A DNA stretch of 64,000 nucleotides, from assembly GCA_963828075.1 (NCBI GenBank), contig CAWHDH010000017.1, forward strand, positions 992,001 to 1,056,000, read 5' to 3'. Both the position numbers and the translations under genes were made by a program. The stretch comes from JACCYI01 sp963828075. Lineage in GTDB: Bacteria; Actinomycetota; Thermoleophilia; Solirubrobacterales; Solirubrobacteraceae. Within the stretch, counting starts at the first letter, position 1. Every line of letters begins with the position of its first letter. The notes below the pieces were generated by a model. That model saw nothing but the letters and a program-made list of their open reading frames with translations. It did not search any database and had not been told where the DNA came from. Shown here piece by piece: positions 56,158-64,000 of the stretch.

Positions 56158-56304
56158 GACAGCCTAACGCCGGGTGCATCGCGCGCTCGTTGAAAGCACC
56201 GGTTTCCAGGCGGAAAGCGGAGTCGTACGTTCGTCCAGGCCGGTCCGGCTGCGGTATGGAACCCCGGTCCGAATGGCTAGAACGAGCCGGGCAAGGACGC
56301 ACCA

Positions 56305-57159
56305 ATGGCCCACCCGCCCGCCACCCCCCGTCGGACCAAGGCACCGCACGAGATCCGGCGGGCGGTCGCGATCTCGCTGGCGCTCGTCGGGCTGGTGATC
56401 GCGATCGGCGCGCTGCTGTCCCCGCTCGTCGGGCGCCCGCCGCGAGCACCGGAGGGCGAGGCCGGCAGCGGCGAGGGCGTGATCACGCTGGCGGACCCGA
56501 AAGAGGGCCGCCCCGAGCCGAGGCGTCCGCGAAGGCCGGCCGCGAAGCCGACGGTCGTGGCCCCCGCGCCGACGCCGACCGCGACGCCCCGAGCGAGCGC
56601 GCCCGAGCGCACCCGCAGACCCCGCGCGCGTGCCCGCCGCCGCGCCCAGACACCGCCCAGCCGCCGGCCGGCGGTCCTGGCCAGCCGGGACACCGACGCC
56701 GACGGGATGCCGGACCGCTGGGAACGGCGCTTCGGCCTCGATCCCCGCCGCGCCGGCGACGCGCACGAGGATGCCGATGGCGACGGCCTGGAGAATCGGA
56801 CGGAGTTCCATGCCGGGACCGAGCCCGACGCCCGCGACAGCGACGCGAACGGCCGGCTCGACGGCGAGGAGGACGCCGACGGCGAAGGCTTGACCAACCT
56901 CGTCGAGCAGGTGATCGCCACCGACCCGGCGAGGCCGGACACCGGCGGCGACGGCATCTCGGACGCCGCCGCGGACGCCGACGACGACGGCCTGCCCAAC
57001 GTCGTCGAGCAGGCCCTCGCGACCGACCCGTCGAAGCCGCAGGCAGGCGGCGAGACCGTCCCCGAGGGCGATCAGCCACCGCCTGCTCCCGCACCCGAGC
57101 TGACGCCGCCGGCACTCCCCGTCCCCGAGCCGGCGACGGAACCCGAGGCCGCCCCTTAG
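56305..57159 (+). CDS. Membrane-anchored TSP3/EF-hand-like calcium-binding protein
   Basis: 284 residues. A single N-terminal transmembrane anchor (AVAISLALVGLVIAIGALL, about 20-40) is followed by a Pro/Arg/Ala-rich wall-spanning stretch (40-130). Then come about four calcium-loop repeats: DTDADGMPDRWERRFGLDP, DADGDGLENRTEFHAGTEP, DADGEGLTNLVEQ and DADDDGLPNVVEQALATDP. The DxDxDGxxD spacing is that of thrombospondin type 3/dockerin-like loops. An acidic Pro-rich tail closes it. An SD-like AAGGAC is 4 bases before the ATG. It converges on a LamG gene with overlapping stops. Likely a Ca-dependent envelope protein. Confidence 0.82.
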   Translation: MAHPPATPRRTKAPHEIRRAVAISLALVGLVIAIGALLSPLVGRPPRAPEGEAGSGEGVITLADPKEGRPEPRRPRRPAAKPTVVAPAPTPTATPRASAPERTRRPRARARRRAQTPPSRRPAVLASRDTDADGMPDRWERRFGLDPRRAGDAHEDADGDGLENRTEFHAGTEPDARDSDANGRLDGEEDADGEGLTNLVEQVIATDPARPDTGGDGISDAAADADDDGLPNVVEQALATDPSKPQAGGETVPEGDQPPPAPAPELTPPALPVPEPATEPEAAP

Positions 57160-58895
57160 CCGGTGCCTCTGCCTGCGTTGTAGTGATCCAGCGCGTCGGT
57201 GACCGAGAGCTCCGAGTTGTAGAGCGCGAGCTCGTCGAGCGTCGCGTTGAGGAACTCGCTGGTCCCGCTCTTCGCGGCGATGAACAGGGCTGTCGACGTG
57301 TTGGCGAGCGTCTGGTTGGTCACGGTCCCGGTCACGTCGACCCCGTCCTTGTAGAGCTTGGACGTCGTGCCGTTCTTGGTGGCCACCCAGTGGTGGAAGG
57401 CGGTCAGGTCGCCGGCGGTGCCGGCCGCGCCGACGATCGTCGCCGTGCCGTCCTTGAGCAACGAGTAGTCGGAGCCGTTGAACGCGATCTGGTAGGCGGC
57501 TGTGCCCTTGTGGAAGATGGTGTCCCATGTGGCGCCGACGGCGTCGTGGCGCTTGACCCACGCCTCCGCGCTCATCGGGCCGTTGGTGAGATCCAGCGTG
57601 CCGGCGTCGGGCACCGTGACGTAGTCGTTGACGCCGTCGAAGCGAGCGGCGCGGTTGATGTCGCCGACCAGCGCACCGGGCTCGTTGAGGCGGACGCCGT
57701 TCGTGTAGGTCCCGTCGTTGACGCCGGGATCGTCGACCGCGGTCGTGGTCCGCGACGAGATGCGGAAGTTGTCGAAGTGCAGGCCGGCGCTGTCGGTGGC
57801 CACCGGCGCCTGGCTCGGCCCGCCGATGCGGAAGCCGCCGCGCCCCGGCCCGGCGATGTTGGCGTCGGTCACGCTCAGCCGCTCGACGCCGTCGATGTAC
57901 GCCTTGATCGTGGTGCCGATGAACTCGAGCTTCATCTGCCGTGTCGTCCCGGCGGCGAGGTTGTCGGCGTACGAAGCGATCGTGGCGGAGGTTCCGTCGA
58001 CCTGCCGCCAGAGGCTGAAGTTGCCGTTGCTGCCGTTCCCGACGTTGTAGCGGAGCTGGTAGAAGGTCCCGTTGCCGTTGGTGTGGTCCATCCGGCCGAT
58101 GATCCCGCCGGTGTCGTTGGCGATGGCGCTCTTGACGTGGACGTCGCCCTCGACGACGTAGTCCGCGCTGCCCGGCACGGTGGACGTGTAGTACAGCGCG
58201 CCGTCGTCGCCCGACTTGCGGATGCGCCCCTCGGGCGTGAACTCGGCGTTGCGGATCAGTGCGGCGTGCTTCGTCCAGGTTGCGCCGGTGTTGCTGGTGT
58301 GGTTGTGGAGCAGCACCCCGTCGGAGTCGTCGAGGTCGTCGGCGCCGTACACGCCGTCACCCAGGCGCCACTGGCTGACGAGCCCGCCGGTGGCGAGGAT
58401 GGTCGCCGCGTAGCTCTCGATGGCGGCGTTGTAGTTCTCCGAGTCGGTGTTCGTCGACGCGTCGGTCGCCAACACGCTGTAGGAGTACGACGCGCCGGTC
58501 GTGATCGGGGTGTTGGAGGTCAGCGACGCGCTGCGGTAGTTGTAGCTCAGGCCGCCCACCGTCCACGGCCCGCCCGCCGTCGTGAGCGCCGCCGCGGTCA
58601 CGCCGGTGTCGAACGTGCTCGTGTTCGCCGTGACGCTCGAGATCGCGCCGTTGTCGGTGACCTCCGCGTACACGTAGTACGCGCCGCCCTGACGGATCGT
58701 CCCGGGCGTCGCCCCGGTCGTCTTGGCCGCGACCGCCCGGCTGATCGTCGGCGGGGTGCCGTCCGGGCCGGACGTGACCGAGAACGTGTTCGCCCCGTTC
58801 GAACTCGTCGCGCTGAACGCCGCCAAGGCGACGCCAGCCGACACGCTGAGCATGACAGTGAGTACGACGGCGACGAGAGACAACCGCGGCGGCAT
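57156..58895 (-). CDS. Secreted LamG protein with nested beta-sandwich
   Basis: 579 residues. N-terminal signal/processing region (SLVAVVLTVMLSVSAGVALAAFSATSSNG) resembles SipW substrates such as TasA (AxFS motif after the hydrophobic stretch). Residues 45-165 look like an Ig/Fn3-like domain. A LamG domain starts at about 172 (LVSQWRLGDG), is interrupted by a second beta-sandwich (about 191-385, ADYVVEGDVHVK...GLHFDNFRI), resumes with NDGTYTNGVRLNEPGALVGD and AARFDGVNDYVTV, and ends GTLDELALYNSEL. It is followed upstream by the sipW gene. A carbohydrate- or protein-binding matrix component is likely. Confidence 0.85.
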   Translation of the reverse strand: MPPRLSLVAVVLTVMLSVSAGVALAAFSATSSNGANTFSVTSGPDGTPPTISRAVAAKTTGATPGTIRQGGAYYVYAEVTDNGAISSVTANTSTFDTGVTAAALTTAGGPWTVGGLSYNYRSASLTSNTPITTGASYSYSVLATDASTNTDSENYNAAIESYAATILATGGLVSQWRLGDGVYGADDLDDSDGVLLHNHTSNTGATWTKHAALIRNAEFTPEGRIRKSGDDGALYYTSTVPGSADYVVEGDVHVKSAIANDTGGIIGRMDHTNGNGTFYQLRYNVGNGSNGNFSLWRQVDGTSATIASYADNLAAGTTRQMKLEFIGTTIKAYIDGVERLSVTDANIAGPGRGGFRIGGPSQAPVATDSAGLHFDNFRISSRTTTAVDDPGVNDGTYTNGVRLNEPGALVGDINRAARFDGVNDYVTVPDAGTLDLTNGPMSAEAWVKRHDAVGATWDTIFHKGTAAYQIAFNGSDYSLLKDGTATIVGAAGTAGDLTAFHHWVATKNGTTSKLYKDGVDVTGTVTNQTLANTSTALFIAAKSGTSEFLNATLDELALYNSELSVTDALDHYNAGRGTG

Positions 58896-58957
58896 CGCTC
58901 AGCCGGAGCCCTTGCCGTGGGAGTCGGTGCTGGATGGAGGACGCAGAAATTGGCGTT

Positions 58958-59581
58958 CTAGTCGCTGCGGCGCCGCTTGGGGCGCCAGATCTCGATCAAG
59001 ACCACGAGGGCGGAGATGCCGAGCATCGCCAGGACGGCGAGCCGGACGGCCGTCATATCGAGCTTCGCCTTGACGTAGCCGACGAACGGGACCCGGTATT
59101 CGACCCGGCCGATGATGCCGTTGGCCGGGACGCTCCACTCCTCCGACGCCCCGTTGGCGTCGCCGCGGGTGACCATGTGGGCCGTGTTCTTGTGCACGCT
59201 CATCCGCAGCAGGCGGTGGCTGACCAGCTCACCGCCGCGGGTGGGGTCCGAGAACGTGATGATCTGACCGGGCTGGGCGTGCGCCGCCGGGATCGCGTCA
59301 CTGAGCACGATCGAGCCGACGGGCAGCGTCGGGGCCATGCTGCCGGACAGGACCGTGAGGGTGCGGTACCCGGCGATGGTTGGCGCGCTGAGGAGCAGCG
59401 CCAGGCCGATCACGAGACCGCCGGCGAGCCAGCACACGAAGGTCGTCGCCCTGACGACGGCAGCCCGGCCCCGGCGGCGGCGACGCGCCGGTGCGACGAC
59501 CGTGTGGACGAGGGTCGGCGCCTGGAGCGCGGCGTCCAGCGCCTGCTCGGCGAGCGAGCGATCCACGGCAGCGGTGGCCAT
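58958..59581 (-). CDS. SipW-type signal peptidase I
   Basis: 207 residues. A first transmembrane helix at about 47-70, the catalytic serine in TVLSGSMAPTLPVGSIVLSD (Ser81), and a histidine where most bacterial enzymes have lysine (ELVSHRLLRM, His122), then TRGDAN and GRVEYRVPFVGYVKAKL and a second transmembrane helix near the C-terminus. The Ser-His form is that of archaeal/ER-type and Bacillus SipW peptidases, which process TasA-like fibre proteins. It overlaps the upstream gene by one base (TGATG) and sits among candidate substrates, which supports this role. Confidence 0.9.
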   Translation of the reverse strand: MATAAVDRSLAEQALDAALQAPTLVHTVVAPARRRRRGRAAVVRATTFVCWLAGGLVIGLALLLSAPTIAGYRTLTVLSGSMAPTLPVGSIVLSDAIPAAHAQPGQIITFSDPTRGGELVSHRLLRMSVHKNTAHMVTRGDANGASEEWSVPANGIIGRVEYRVPFVGYVKAKLDMTAVRLAVLAMLGISALVVLIEIWRPKRRRSD

Positions 59582-60096
59582 CAGGTCGCCTTCCGTTTCG
59601 CCAGCCAGGCGATCTCGATCGGCGTCGAGCGCCCCTCATAGCCGTGGGCGGCGCCCACGGGGACGAACGCCCGGAAGTGCACGGTCTTCGTCTGCCGGCC
59701 GCCGAGCCTGAACGCTGCGGTCCAGACCCGCAGCTCGGCCAGCGTGCCGGTGAAGACGGTGCGATCGGACTCGCGGATCTCGACGCGCAGGGCGGTATCG
59801 AGGTCGTGATTCGCCGGACGGCCGCGCAGGCTCACCCACACGCGGTGCTCGTGCAGGTTGCGGACTTCGACCTTGCCCAGGGCCGAGCTCCCGGGCTTCA
59901 GGTTGGAGGCCTTGAGGAAGCCGATCCCGACCGGCGTGATCGCCAGCTCGTCCGGCGGCTGGGTCAGCATCGAGACGGCGGCGCCGGTGGCGCGGCCTTC
60001 GGCCGGCAGACGGCCGGCCTGCAGAATCGCCACGGCCAGCACCAGACCGGCGGCGAAGCCGATCCACCTCATGAGGTGTCTGCTGGTGGCGTGCAT
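59581..60096 (-). CDS. TasA/camelysin-like secreted protein (second)
   Basis: 171 residues from ATG 60096. N-terminal signal-like helix (WIGFAAGLVLAVAILQAG), then beta-rich sequence with ASNLKPGSSALGKVEVRNLH, VWVSLRGRPANHDLDTALRV and RTVFTGTLAELRVWTAAFRL. The xNLKPGxxxxxxxxVxNxG-type pattern and the LxxxLxVxI...TGTLAEL sequence recall TasA/CalY-family folds, but similarity is faint. It overlaps sipW (TGATG) and is separated from the clearer TasA-like gene by a strong hairpin. It may be a minor fibre subunit or an assembly factor like TapA. Confidence 0.6.
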   Translation of the reverse strand: MHATSRHLMRWIGFAAGLVLAVAILQAGRLPAEGRATGAAVSMLTQPPDELAITPVGIGFLKASNLKPGSSALGKVEVRNLHEHRVWVSLRGRPANHDLDTALRVEIRESDRTVFTGTLAELRVWTAAFRLGGRQTKTVHFRAFVPVGAAHGYEGRSTPIEIAWLAKRKAT

Positions 60097-60113
60097 GGCG
60101 GGGGTGGTGAAAC

Positions 60114-60149
60114 GGGAAAGGGGCCGCCTCGCGGCGGCCCCGGTTTCCC
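60114..60149 (-). terminator. Strong hairpin between the two TasA-like genes
   Basis: GGGGCCGCC (60120-60128), loop TCGC, GGCGGCCCC (60133-60141) form a perfect 9-bp GC stem, extended after a 2-base bulge by GGGAAA (60114-60119) with TTTCCC (60144-60149). It lies 18 bp after the TasA-like stop and 17 bp before the next start. Read on the minus strand the outer arm gives a short A/T element but no long T-run. Likely a partial terminator or mRNA-stabilising end. Confidence 0.6.
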
Positions 60150-60167
60150 AGATCCGGTCAGGAGTGC

Positions 60168-60767
60168 TTAGGCGCTCCGCGCTTCCCACGTGAAGTCGAA
60201 GAGACCGGTGTCGTTGCTCGTGGTGTTGCCGTTCAGGGTGCCGTCCTTGACGGTGACCGTGAAGCGGTAGTCGACCGTGTTGCCGGCCGACCACGTGGCG
60301 GCGGCGGCCTTGCCGTCGACGCCCGTGCCGTACGTCGTGCCGAGCGTGTCCAGGTCGGCGGACGCGAATGCGTCCGTCGCCGCGACGAAGTCGGTGCAGT
60401 TCATGTCAGCGGCGGGAGCCGAGAGGCCCGAGCCGCGCTCGACGTGCAGCGTGTAGTCGCCGTTCGAGCCGGCGTTGATGGAGCTGCGGTACAGCTTGAC
60501 CGCCGAGGCGGTCAGCGTGCCCGAGTACGTGACCCGGATGCACTTGGACTGCGTGGCCAGCGGCGCGTTGTCGCCGGTGAAGAGCGCCAGCTTGCCAGTG
60601 CCACCATCGCTGTCGGTGATGACGACAGTACCCGAGGTGATCTGGTTGCCGACGTTGGTGGTGCTCGCGGAGAAAGCCGCGAAGGTGCCGAAAACGGTCA
60701 TGCCCGAAACGAGGGCGACGACCGAGACGGTCAGGAAGAGCTTACGCCCTCTGCTCATGGTCTCCAT
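60168..60767 (-). CDS. TasA/camelysin-family fibre protein candidate
   Basis: 199 residues from ATG 60767, which has an excellent SD (AAGGAG, 7 bases upstream). The N-terminus MSRGRKLFLTVSVVALVSGM is a signal sequence followed by GTFAAFSASTTNVGNQITSG and VVITDSDGG, matching the TasA/CalY pattern (AxFS...N.FxxGTxxL.D) recognised by SipW peptidases. The mature part is beta-rich with two Cys (SKCIRVTYSG, ADMNCTDFV) that could form a disulfide, and ends TGLFDFTWEARSA. It is separated from the upstream LamG gene by 202 bp, so it probably has its own promoter. Predicted major extracellular fibre or matrix protein. Confidence 0.75.
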   Translation of the reverse strand: METMSRGRKLFLTVSVVALVSGMTVFGTFAAFSASTTNVGNQITSGTVVITDSDGGTGKLALFTGDNAPLATQSKCIRVTYSGTLTASAVKLYRSSINAGSNGDYTLHVERGSGLSAPAADMNCTDFVAATDAFASADLDTLGTTYGTGVDGKAAAATWSAGNTVDYRFTVTVKDGTLNGNTTSNDTGLFDFTWEARSA

Positions 60768-60935
60768 GCTCTGCTCCTTGCCCTCGTGGGGGCGAGTAAG
60801 GGTGATTGACAGGACGCAGAGCAGGTGGGGTAGTTGGCCCATTCCGGCTCTGCAAGTGAGTTACTCGGCCGGAACCCCCCGCATCTTGAGAGAATCGGTC
60901 CGGTCTAGCCGTTCGGCGCATCGGCCATTCGTCCA

Positions 60936-60955
60936 GCGACGCCGTCGAGCGTCGC
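60936..60955 (-). terminator. Hairpin downstream of the large LamG gene
   Basis: GCGACGC (60936-60942), loop CGTCGA, GCGTCGC (60949-60955) is a perfect 7-bp stem 15 bases after the stop of the 60970-64000 gene. No T-run follows. It probably marks the transcript end of that gene and separates it from the TasA-like gene. Confidence 0.5.
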
Positions 60956-60969
60956 CGGACCCGCCGAGA

Positions 60970-63900
60970 TCAGGTGCCGCCGGCCACGCGGTAGTGCATC
61001 TGGACGACCGGGGCGCTCAGTGCCGCGTTGTAGAGCGCGAGCTCGTCGATGGTCCCGTTGAGCGGATCGATCGCGTCGTTGGCGACCCCGAGGGCCTTCG
61101 CGCCGACGGTGAACTCGTCGGCGTTGGCGGTCATCGCGGCGTTCGTGCCGGCGACCGTGCGGTCGACCCCGTCGACGTAGAGGTTCGTGGTGGCGCCGTT
61201 CTTCGTCGCGACGTAGTGGTGGTAGGCCATGTCGGTCTCGGTGGTGCTGCTCTGGGCGATCAGGGTGGCGCCCTTGTACAAGGTCATCTTGTTGTTGACG
61301 ATGCCCCAGCGGAACTCCGTGTCGCCCTTGTAGGCGATGGTCTTCATGGTGGCGCTGTCGGTCGCGTCGGCCCGCTTGACCCAGGCCTCGAGCGAGAAGG
61401 CGTCCACGACGTCCAGGGAGGTCGAATCCTCGACGAGCCCGTACGTCGTCGGCCCGGTGCCGAAGGTCACGGCCGTGTTCCCGCTGATGAGCGCCGCGGC
61501 GGCGAGGCCCAGCGTCGGGCCCTCGAGGTAGTCGCCGGTGTTGTTCGGCGACGCGGCGCTCGAGTCGACCATCGTCGGGGTCACGTGGAAGTTGTCCAGG
61601 TGCATGCCCGCGGTGTTCGACTGCGACGTCGTCATGCTGCCGGCGCCCAAGCGGATCCCGGCGCGCCCGGCGCCGGCGATCGCGGCGTCGGTCGCCGACA
61701 CCTTCAGCTCGCCGTCGACGAACCCGCGGATCAACGTGCCGTTCATGTCCAGCGCCATCCTGTACGTGGTCGCGTTGGCGACGTTCTGGGCCGCCGAGCT
61801 GCCGATCACCGTCAGCGTGTTACCGACGCGCTTGTGGATCACCCAGAGGCCGTTGTTGCTCCCGTCCGTCTGATAGCGCAGCATGTAGTGGGTGCCGATG
61901 CCGGTCGTGTTCGTCGGGTCCATGCGCCCGATGACGCCCATGACGTCGTTGGCGAGGCGCGTCTTGACCACCAGGTCGGCCTCGACCCGGTAGTCCGCCG
62001 ACGCCGGCACCACGGAGTGGTAGTAGTGCACGCCGTCGGCGTTCCCCGACCGGCGGATCGCGTTGTTGTTGGTGATGAAGATGGTGGCGGTCGTGCTGTC
62101 ATGCGTCCACTTCGTCCACGTGCCGCCGCTGCTCGGGGTGTGGGCGTCCAGCAGCGTGTTCTCGGCGCCGGTCATCAGGTCGTACGCCAGCGTCGACTCA
62201 CCGAGGCGCCAGTGGCCCCTCAGGCTGGCGGTGGCCTGCACGATGTTCGCGTAGTCGACCTTGACGACGTTCGCGTTGGTGTAGGTGACCTGGTTGCCGA
62301 CGAGGTCCGACGCGAGGTACTTGTACTGGTAGCACTTGGCGGTGACGACCGTGTCGTCGGTGAACGACAGGGCGGGGTTCGTCCCGGCGGGCAGGGTGGC
62401 GAAGGCGGTCCACCCGGAGCAGGTGCCGTTGGCGAGAAGCGTCGCCGACGCCCGGTGCAGGAGGCCCGCGGTGGTGTTGATCCCGGAGCCGCCGTCGGTG
62501 CCCGGCGCGAGCGTCAGTGCCACCGTCCCCGCGGTCGCGTACCCGTCGGCGTAGGTGACCGAGCCGGTGGCCGGCGCCGTGATGTCGCTGATCATGGTGA
62601 AACCGGCTGCCGAGGACGTGGCCGCCGCGTTGTTGTTCGCGGTGGCGTTCTGCGCGCCGGCCGGCGCGGTCGGATTCGGTGCGCTCCACGCGTAGGTCTG
62701 CACCCCGGTCGTGCCCGACGGGACCGTCCACCCGGTCCCGAGGTTCGGCATGGCGTAGGTGGCGATCCCCGACTCGGCGTCGGTCGCGGTCGCGGTGGCC
62801 GTGAACGAGCCGCTCGCCGCGTCGCGCTTGTAGTAGACGTTGCTTCCGGCGCCGCTCCAGTACGCGTTGCTCATCGCCGTGAACCCGAAGGTCGGCGCGC
62901 TCGGCGCGCTCGTGTCGATCTTGATGTCCCCGCTCTGGACCTGCCGGAGATTTCCAACCCGGTCGTAGACGCTGTACTGGTAGCGGTAGCACGTGTCGTT
63001 GGAGACCGCGCTGGTGTAGGGGAAAGCCGGGTCGTCGGCGCCGACCTGGACGTAGCCGCTGTACCCAGAGCAGACGCCGCTGGTGAGCGCGCCGGTGGCG
63101 CGCGCCAGCTGCGCGCCGGTCGCGATGCCCGACCCGCCGGTGTCGGCCACCGCGGTCAGCGTGATGTTCAGCGACAGCCCGGTCGAATAGGCGCTGCCGG
63201 TGCCCACGAGGCCGCTCGCGGCGGGCACGCCGCCCGTGGGGACCACCGAGTCGTCGGTGAACGTCAGCGCCGTCGCCGCGGTCTTGCCCGCCACGTCGGC
63301 GCCCGTGACGGACTCGGTCGGCGAGGTGGTGGTCGCCACGCCCCACGAGAAGGCGTTGGACGTGTAGGGCCCGCCGGCGGGGGTGGTGACCGTCGACGGC
63401 GTGTGCGTCCACCCCGTCGTGACGCCGCCCAGCGCGGCGGTCGCGCTCGACGCCGGACCCGAGTTGGCGTCGGTGACCGCGTTGTCGAGGGTGAAGGAGC
63501 CGACCGCCGCACCGCGGTAGAAGACGGTCGAGCCGCTCTTGTACGCGCCTCCGGTGATGCCCGAGAGGGTGATGGCGTTGGCCGGCGCGACGGTGTCGAT
63601 CTTCACGAGCTGGGTCTGGACCGACGAGGCGTTGGCGGCGAGGTCGGTGGCGAAGAACTTGACCGTGGTCGTCGCCGCGATCGAGAGCGCCGTCGAGTAG
63701 ACGAGCGCGGTGCCCGAGATCGTCGGATCGCTGCCGTCGGTCGTGTAGATGATCTCGTCCACGCCGGATCCGGCGCCGTCGTCGGCGGTGAGGGTGACCG
63801 AGACGGGCGACGTGTTGTTCCAGCCGGCGCCGTTCGCAGCCGGGGTCAGATCCGCCCACACGGTCGGGTCCGTCGTGTCGGGGGAGGTGGCGATTGCGCT

Positions 63901-64000
63901 GCTCTTGACGCTTTCCGCACCCACCCAGTTGGTTCCGATCACCGGCGTGACCGTGTACTTCCACGAGCCCGTCGGGACGCTGGTCTCCGTGCAGGATGTG
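60970..64000 (-). CDS. Large secreted Ig-like/LamG repeat protein (5' end beyond window)
   Basis: At least 1009 residues; the frame is open through base 64000 (visible start CTETSVPTGSWKYTVTPVIG), so the N-terminus is missing. Visible order: an Fn3/CHB_HEX-like segment (DGAGSGVDEIIYTTDGSDPT), three or so Ig-like repeats around TIDTSAPSAPTFGF- and KVDTVAP-type joints with recurring GSGI-NTTAGLLHRASATL elements, then a LamG (RGHWRLGESTLAYDL) interrupted by a second beta-sandwich (ADYRVEADLVVKTRL to GMHLDNFHVT) and completed by FSLEAWVKRADA and GTIDELALYNAAL. No C-terminal anchor. A large adhesin or matrix scaffold is likely. It shares the nested LamG design with the 57156-58895 gene. Confidence 0.8.
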   Translation of the reverse strand, partial: TSCTETSVPTGSWKYTVTPVIGTNWVGAESVKSSAIATSPDTTDPTVWADLTPAANGAGWNNTSPVSVTLTADDGAGSGVDEIIYTTDGSDPTISGTALVYSTALSIAATTTVKFFATDLAANASSVQTQLVKIDTVAPANAITLSGITGGAYKSGSTVFYRGAAVGSFTLDNAVTDANSGPASSATAALGGVTTGWTHTPSTVTTPAGGPYTSNAFSWGVATTTSPTESVTGADVAGKTAATALTFTDDSVVPTGGVPAASGLVGTGSAYSTGLSLNITLTAVADTGGSGIATGAQLARATGALTSGVCSGYSGYVQVGADDPAFPYTSAVSNDTCYRYQYSVYDRVGNLRQVQSGDIKIDTSAPSAPTFGFTAMSNAYWSGAGSNVYYKRDAASGSFTATATATDAESGIATYAMPNLGTGWTVPSGTTGVQTYAWSAPNPTAPAGAQNATANNNAAATSSAAGFTMISDITAPATGSVTYADGYATAGTVALTLAPGTDGGSGINTTAGLLHRASATLLANGTCSGWTAFATLPAGTNPALSFTDDTVVTAKCYQYKYLASDLVGNQVTYTNANVVKVDYANIVQATASLRGHWRLGESTLAYDLMTGAENTLLDAHTPSSGGTWTKWTHDSTTATIFITNNNAIRRSGNADGVHYYHSVVPASADYRVEADLVVKTRLANDVMGVIGRMDPTNTTGIGTHYMLRYQTDGSNNGLWVIHKRVGNTLTVIGSSAAQNVANATTYRMALDMNGTLIRGFVDGELKVSATDAAIAGAGRAGIRLGAGSMTTSQSNTAGMHLDNFHVTPTMVDSSAASPNNTGDYLEGPTLGLAAAALISGNTAVTFGTGPTTYGLVEDSTSLDVVDAFSLEAWVKRADATDSATMKTIAYKGDTEFRWGIVNNKMTLYKGATLIAQSSTTETDMAYHHYVATKNGATTNLYVDGVDRTVAGTNAAMTANADEFTVGAKALGVANDAIDPLNGTIDELALYNAALSAPVVQMHYRVAGGT

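Noticed and set aside
56164..57561. 465-codon minus-strand frame across the TSP3 gene
   Set aside because: It overlaps the plus-strand gene with clear calcium loops and a good start; its sequence is low-complexity and motif-free.
1..64000. tRNA, rRNA or tmRNA genes
   Set aside because: No T-arm GGTTCGAATCC-type sequence with a matching acceptor stem was found on reading either strand; a covariance-model scan would be decisive.

Overview
The window is very GC-rich, has almost no non-coding space, starts many genes on GTG, and links genes through 4-base ATGA/GTGA overlaps. Its order rplS-trmD-rimM-KH-rpsP-ffh / ftsY / smc-rnc / rpmF-DUF177, then SepIVA-like / coaD-rsmD / recG-DAK-rpmB, then ribH-ribBA-ribE-ribD and rpe-rsmB, is the actinobacterial order known from Mycobacterium. 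It is loosened here by inserted blocks. Protein style (TSP3, LamG and SCxxxxxCxAVG repeat proteins, GTG starts) suggests a deep-branching actinobacterium such as Thermoleophilia/Solirubrobacterales. That placement is inference, not proof.

Layout. 1-5949 (minus): translation and SRP block (L19 partial, TrmD, RimM, KhpA, S16, Ffh), an SPFH/NfeD membrane pair, FtsY. 5972-6433: GNAT. 6434-6819: non-coding, with an inverted-repeat array. 6820-15902 (minus): SMC, RNase III, ACP, PlsX, L32 with a His-Asp tail, DUF177, an acyl-CoA synthetase, an orphan, a macrodomain protein. 15921-17692 (plus): acylphosphatase and a coiled-coil protein with a nuclease-like core. 17693-18037: second array of the same repeat family. 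18038-20130: NatAB-type ABC exporter. 20186-26734: a 2182-residue modular protein with the N-terminal signature of contractile-injection-system/polymorphic-toxin associated proteins. 26767-34043: SepIVA-like, CoaD, RsmD, RecG, DAK2 protein, L28 and a divergent PknB-type kinase. 34065-40753 (minus): riboflavin operon behind two polytopic glycosyltransferases. 40833-44499 (plus): GT2, methyltransferase, flippase-like and O-methyltransferase envelope cluster. 44496-49493: two 14-repeat secreted paralogues. 49616-53831: another glycosyltransferase and a REC / histidine kinase / LuxR regulator set. 53856-56157: Rpe, zinc ribbon, RsmB. 56305-64000: a surface/matrix cluster with a Ca-binding TSP3 protein, two LamG proteins, a SipW-type signal peptidase and two TasA/camelysin-like proteins. 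The last gene runs off the right edge.

Three things stand out. (1) The 2182-residue protein sits between housekeeping genes without an obvious immunity gene. (2) The SipW-TasA-LamG cluster looks like a complete extracellular fibre/matrix export unit. (3) A repeat family with rigid geometry (inverted hexamers spanning 41 bp, tandem period 60 bp) fills the only two long non-coding gaps, both between convergent genes.
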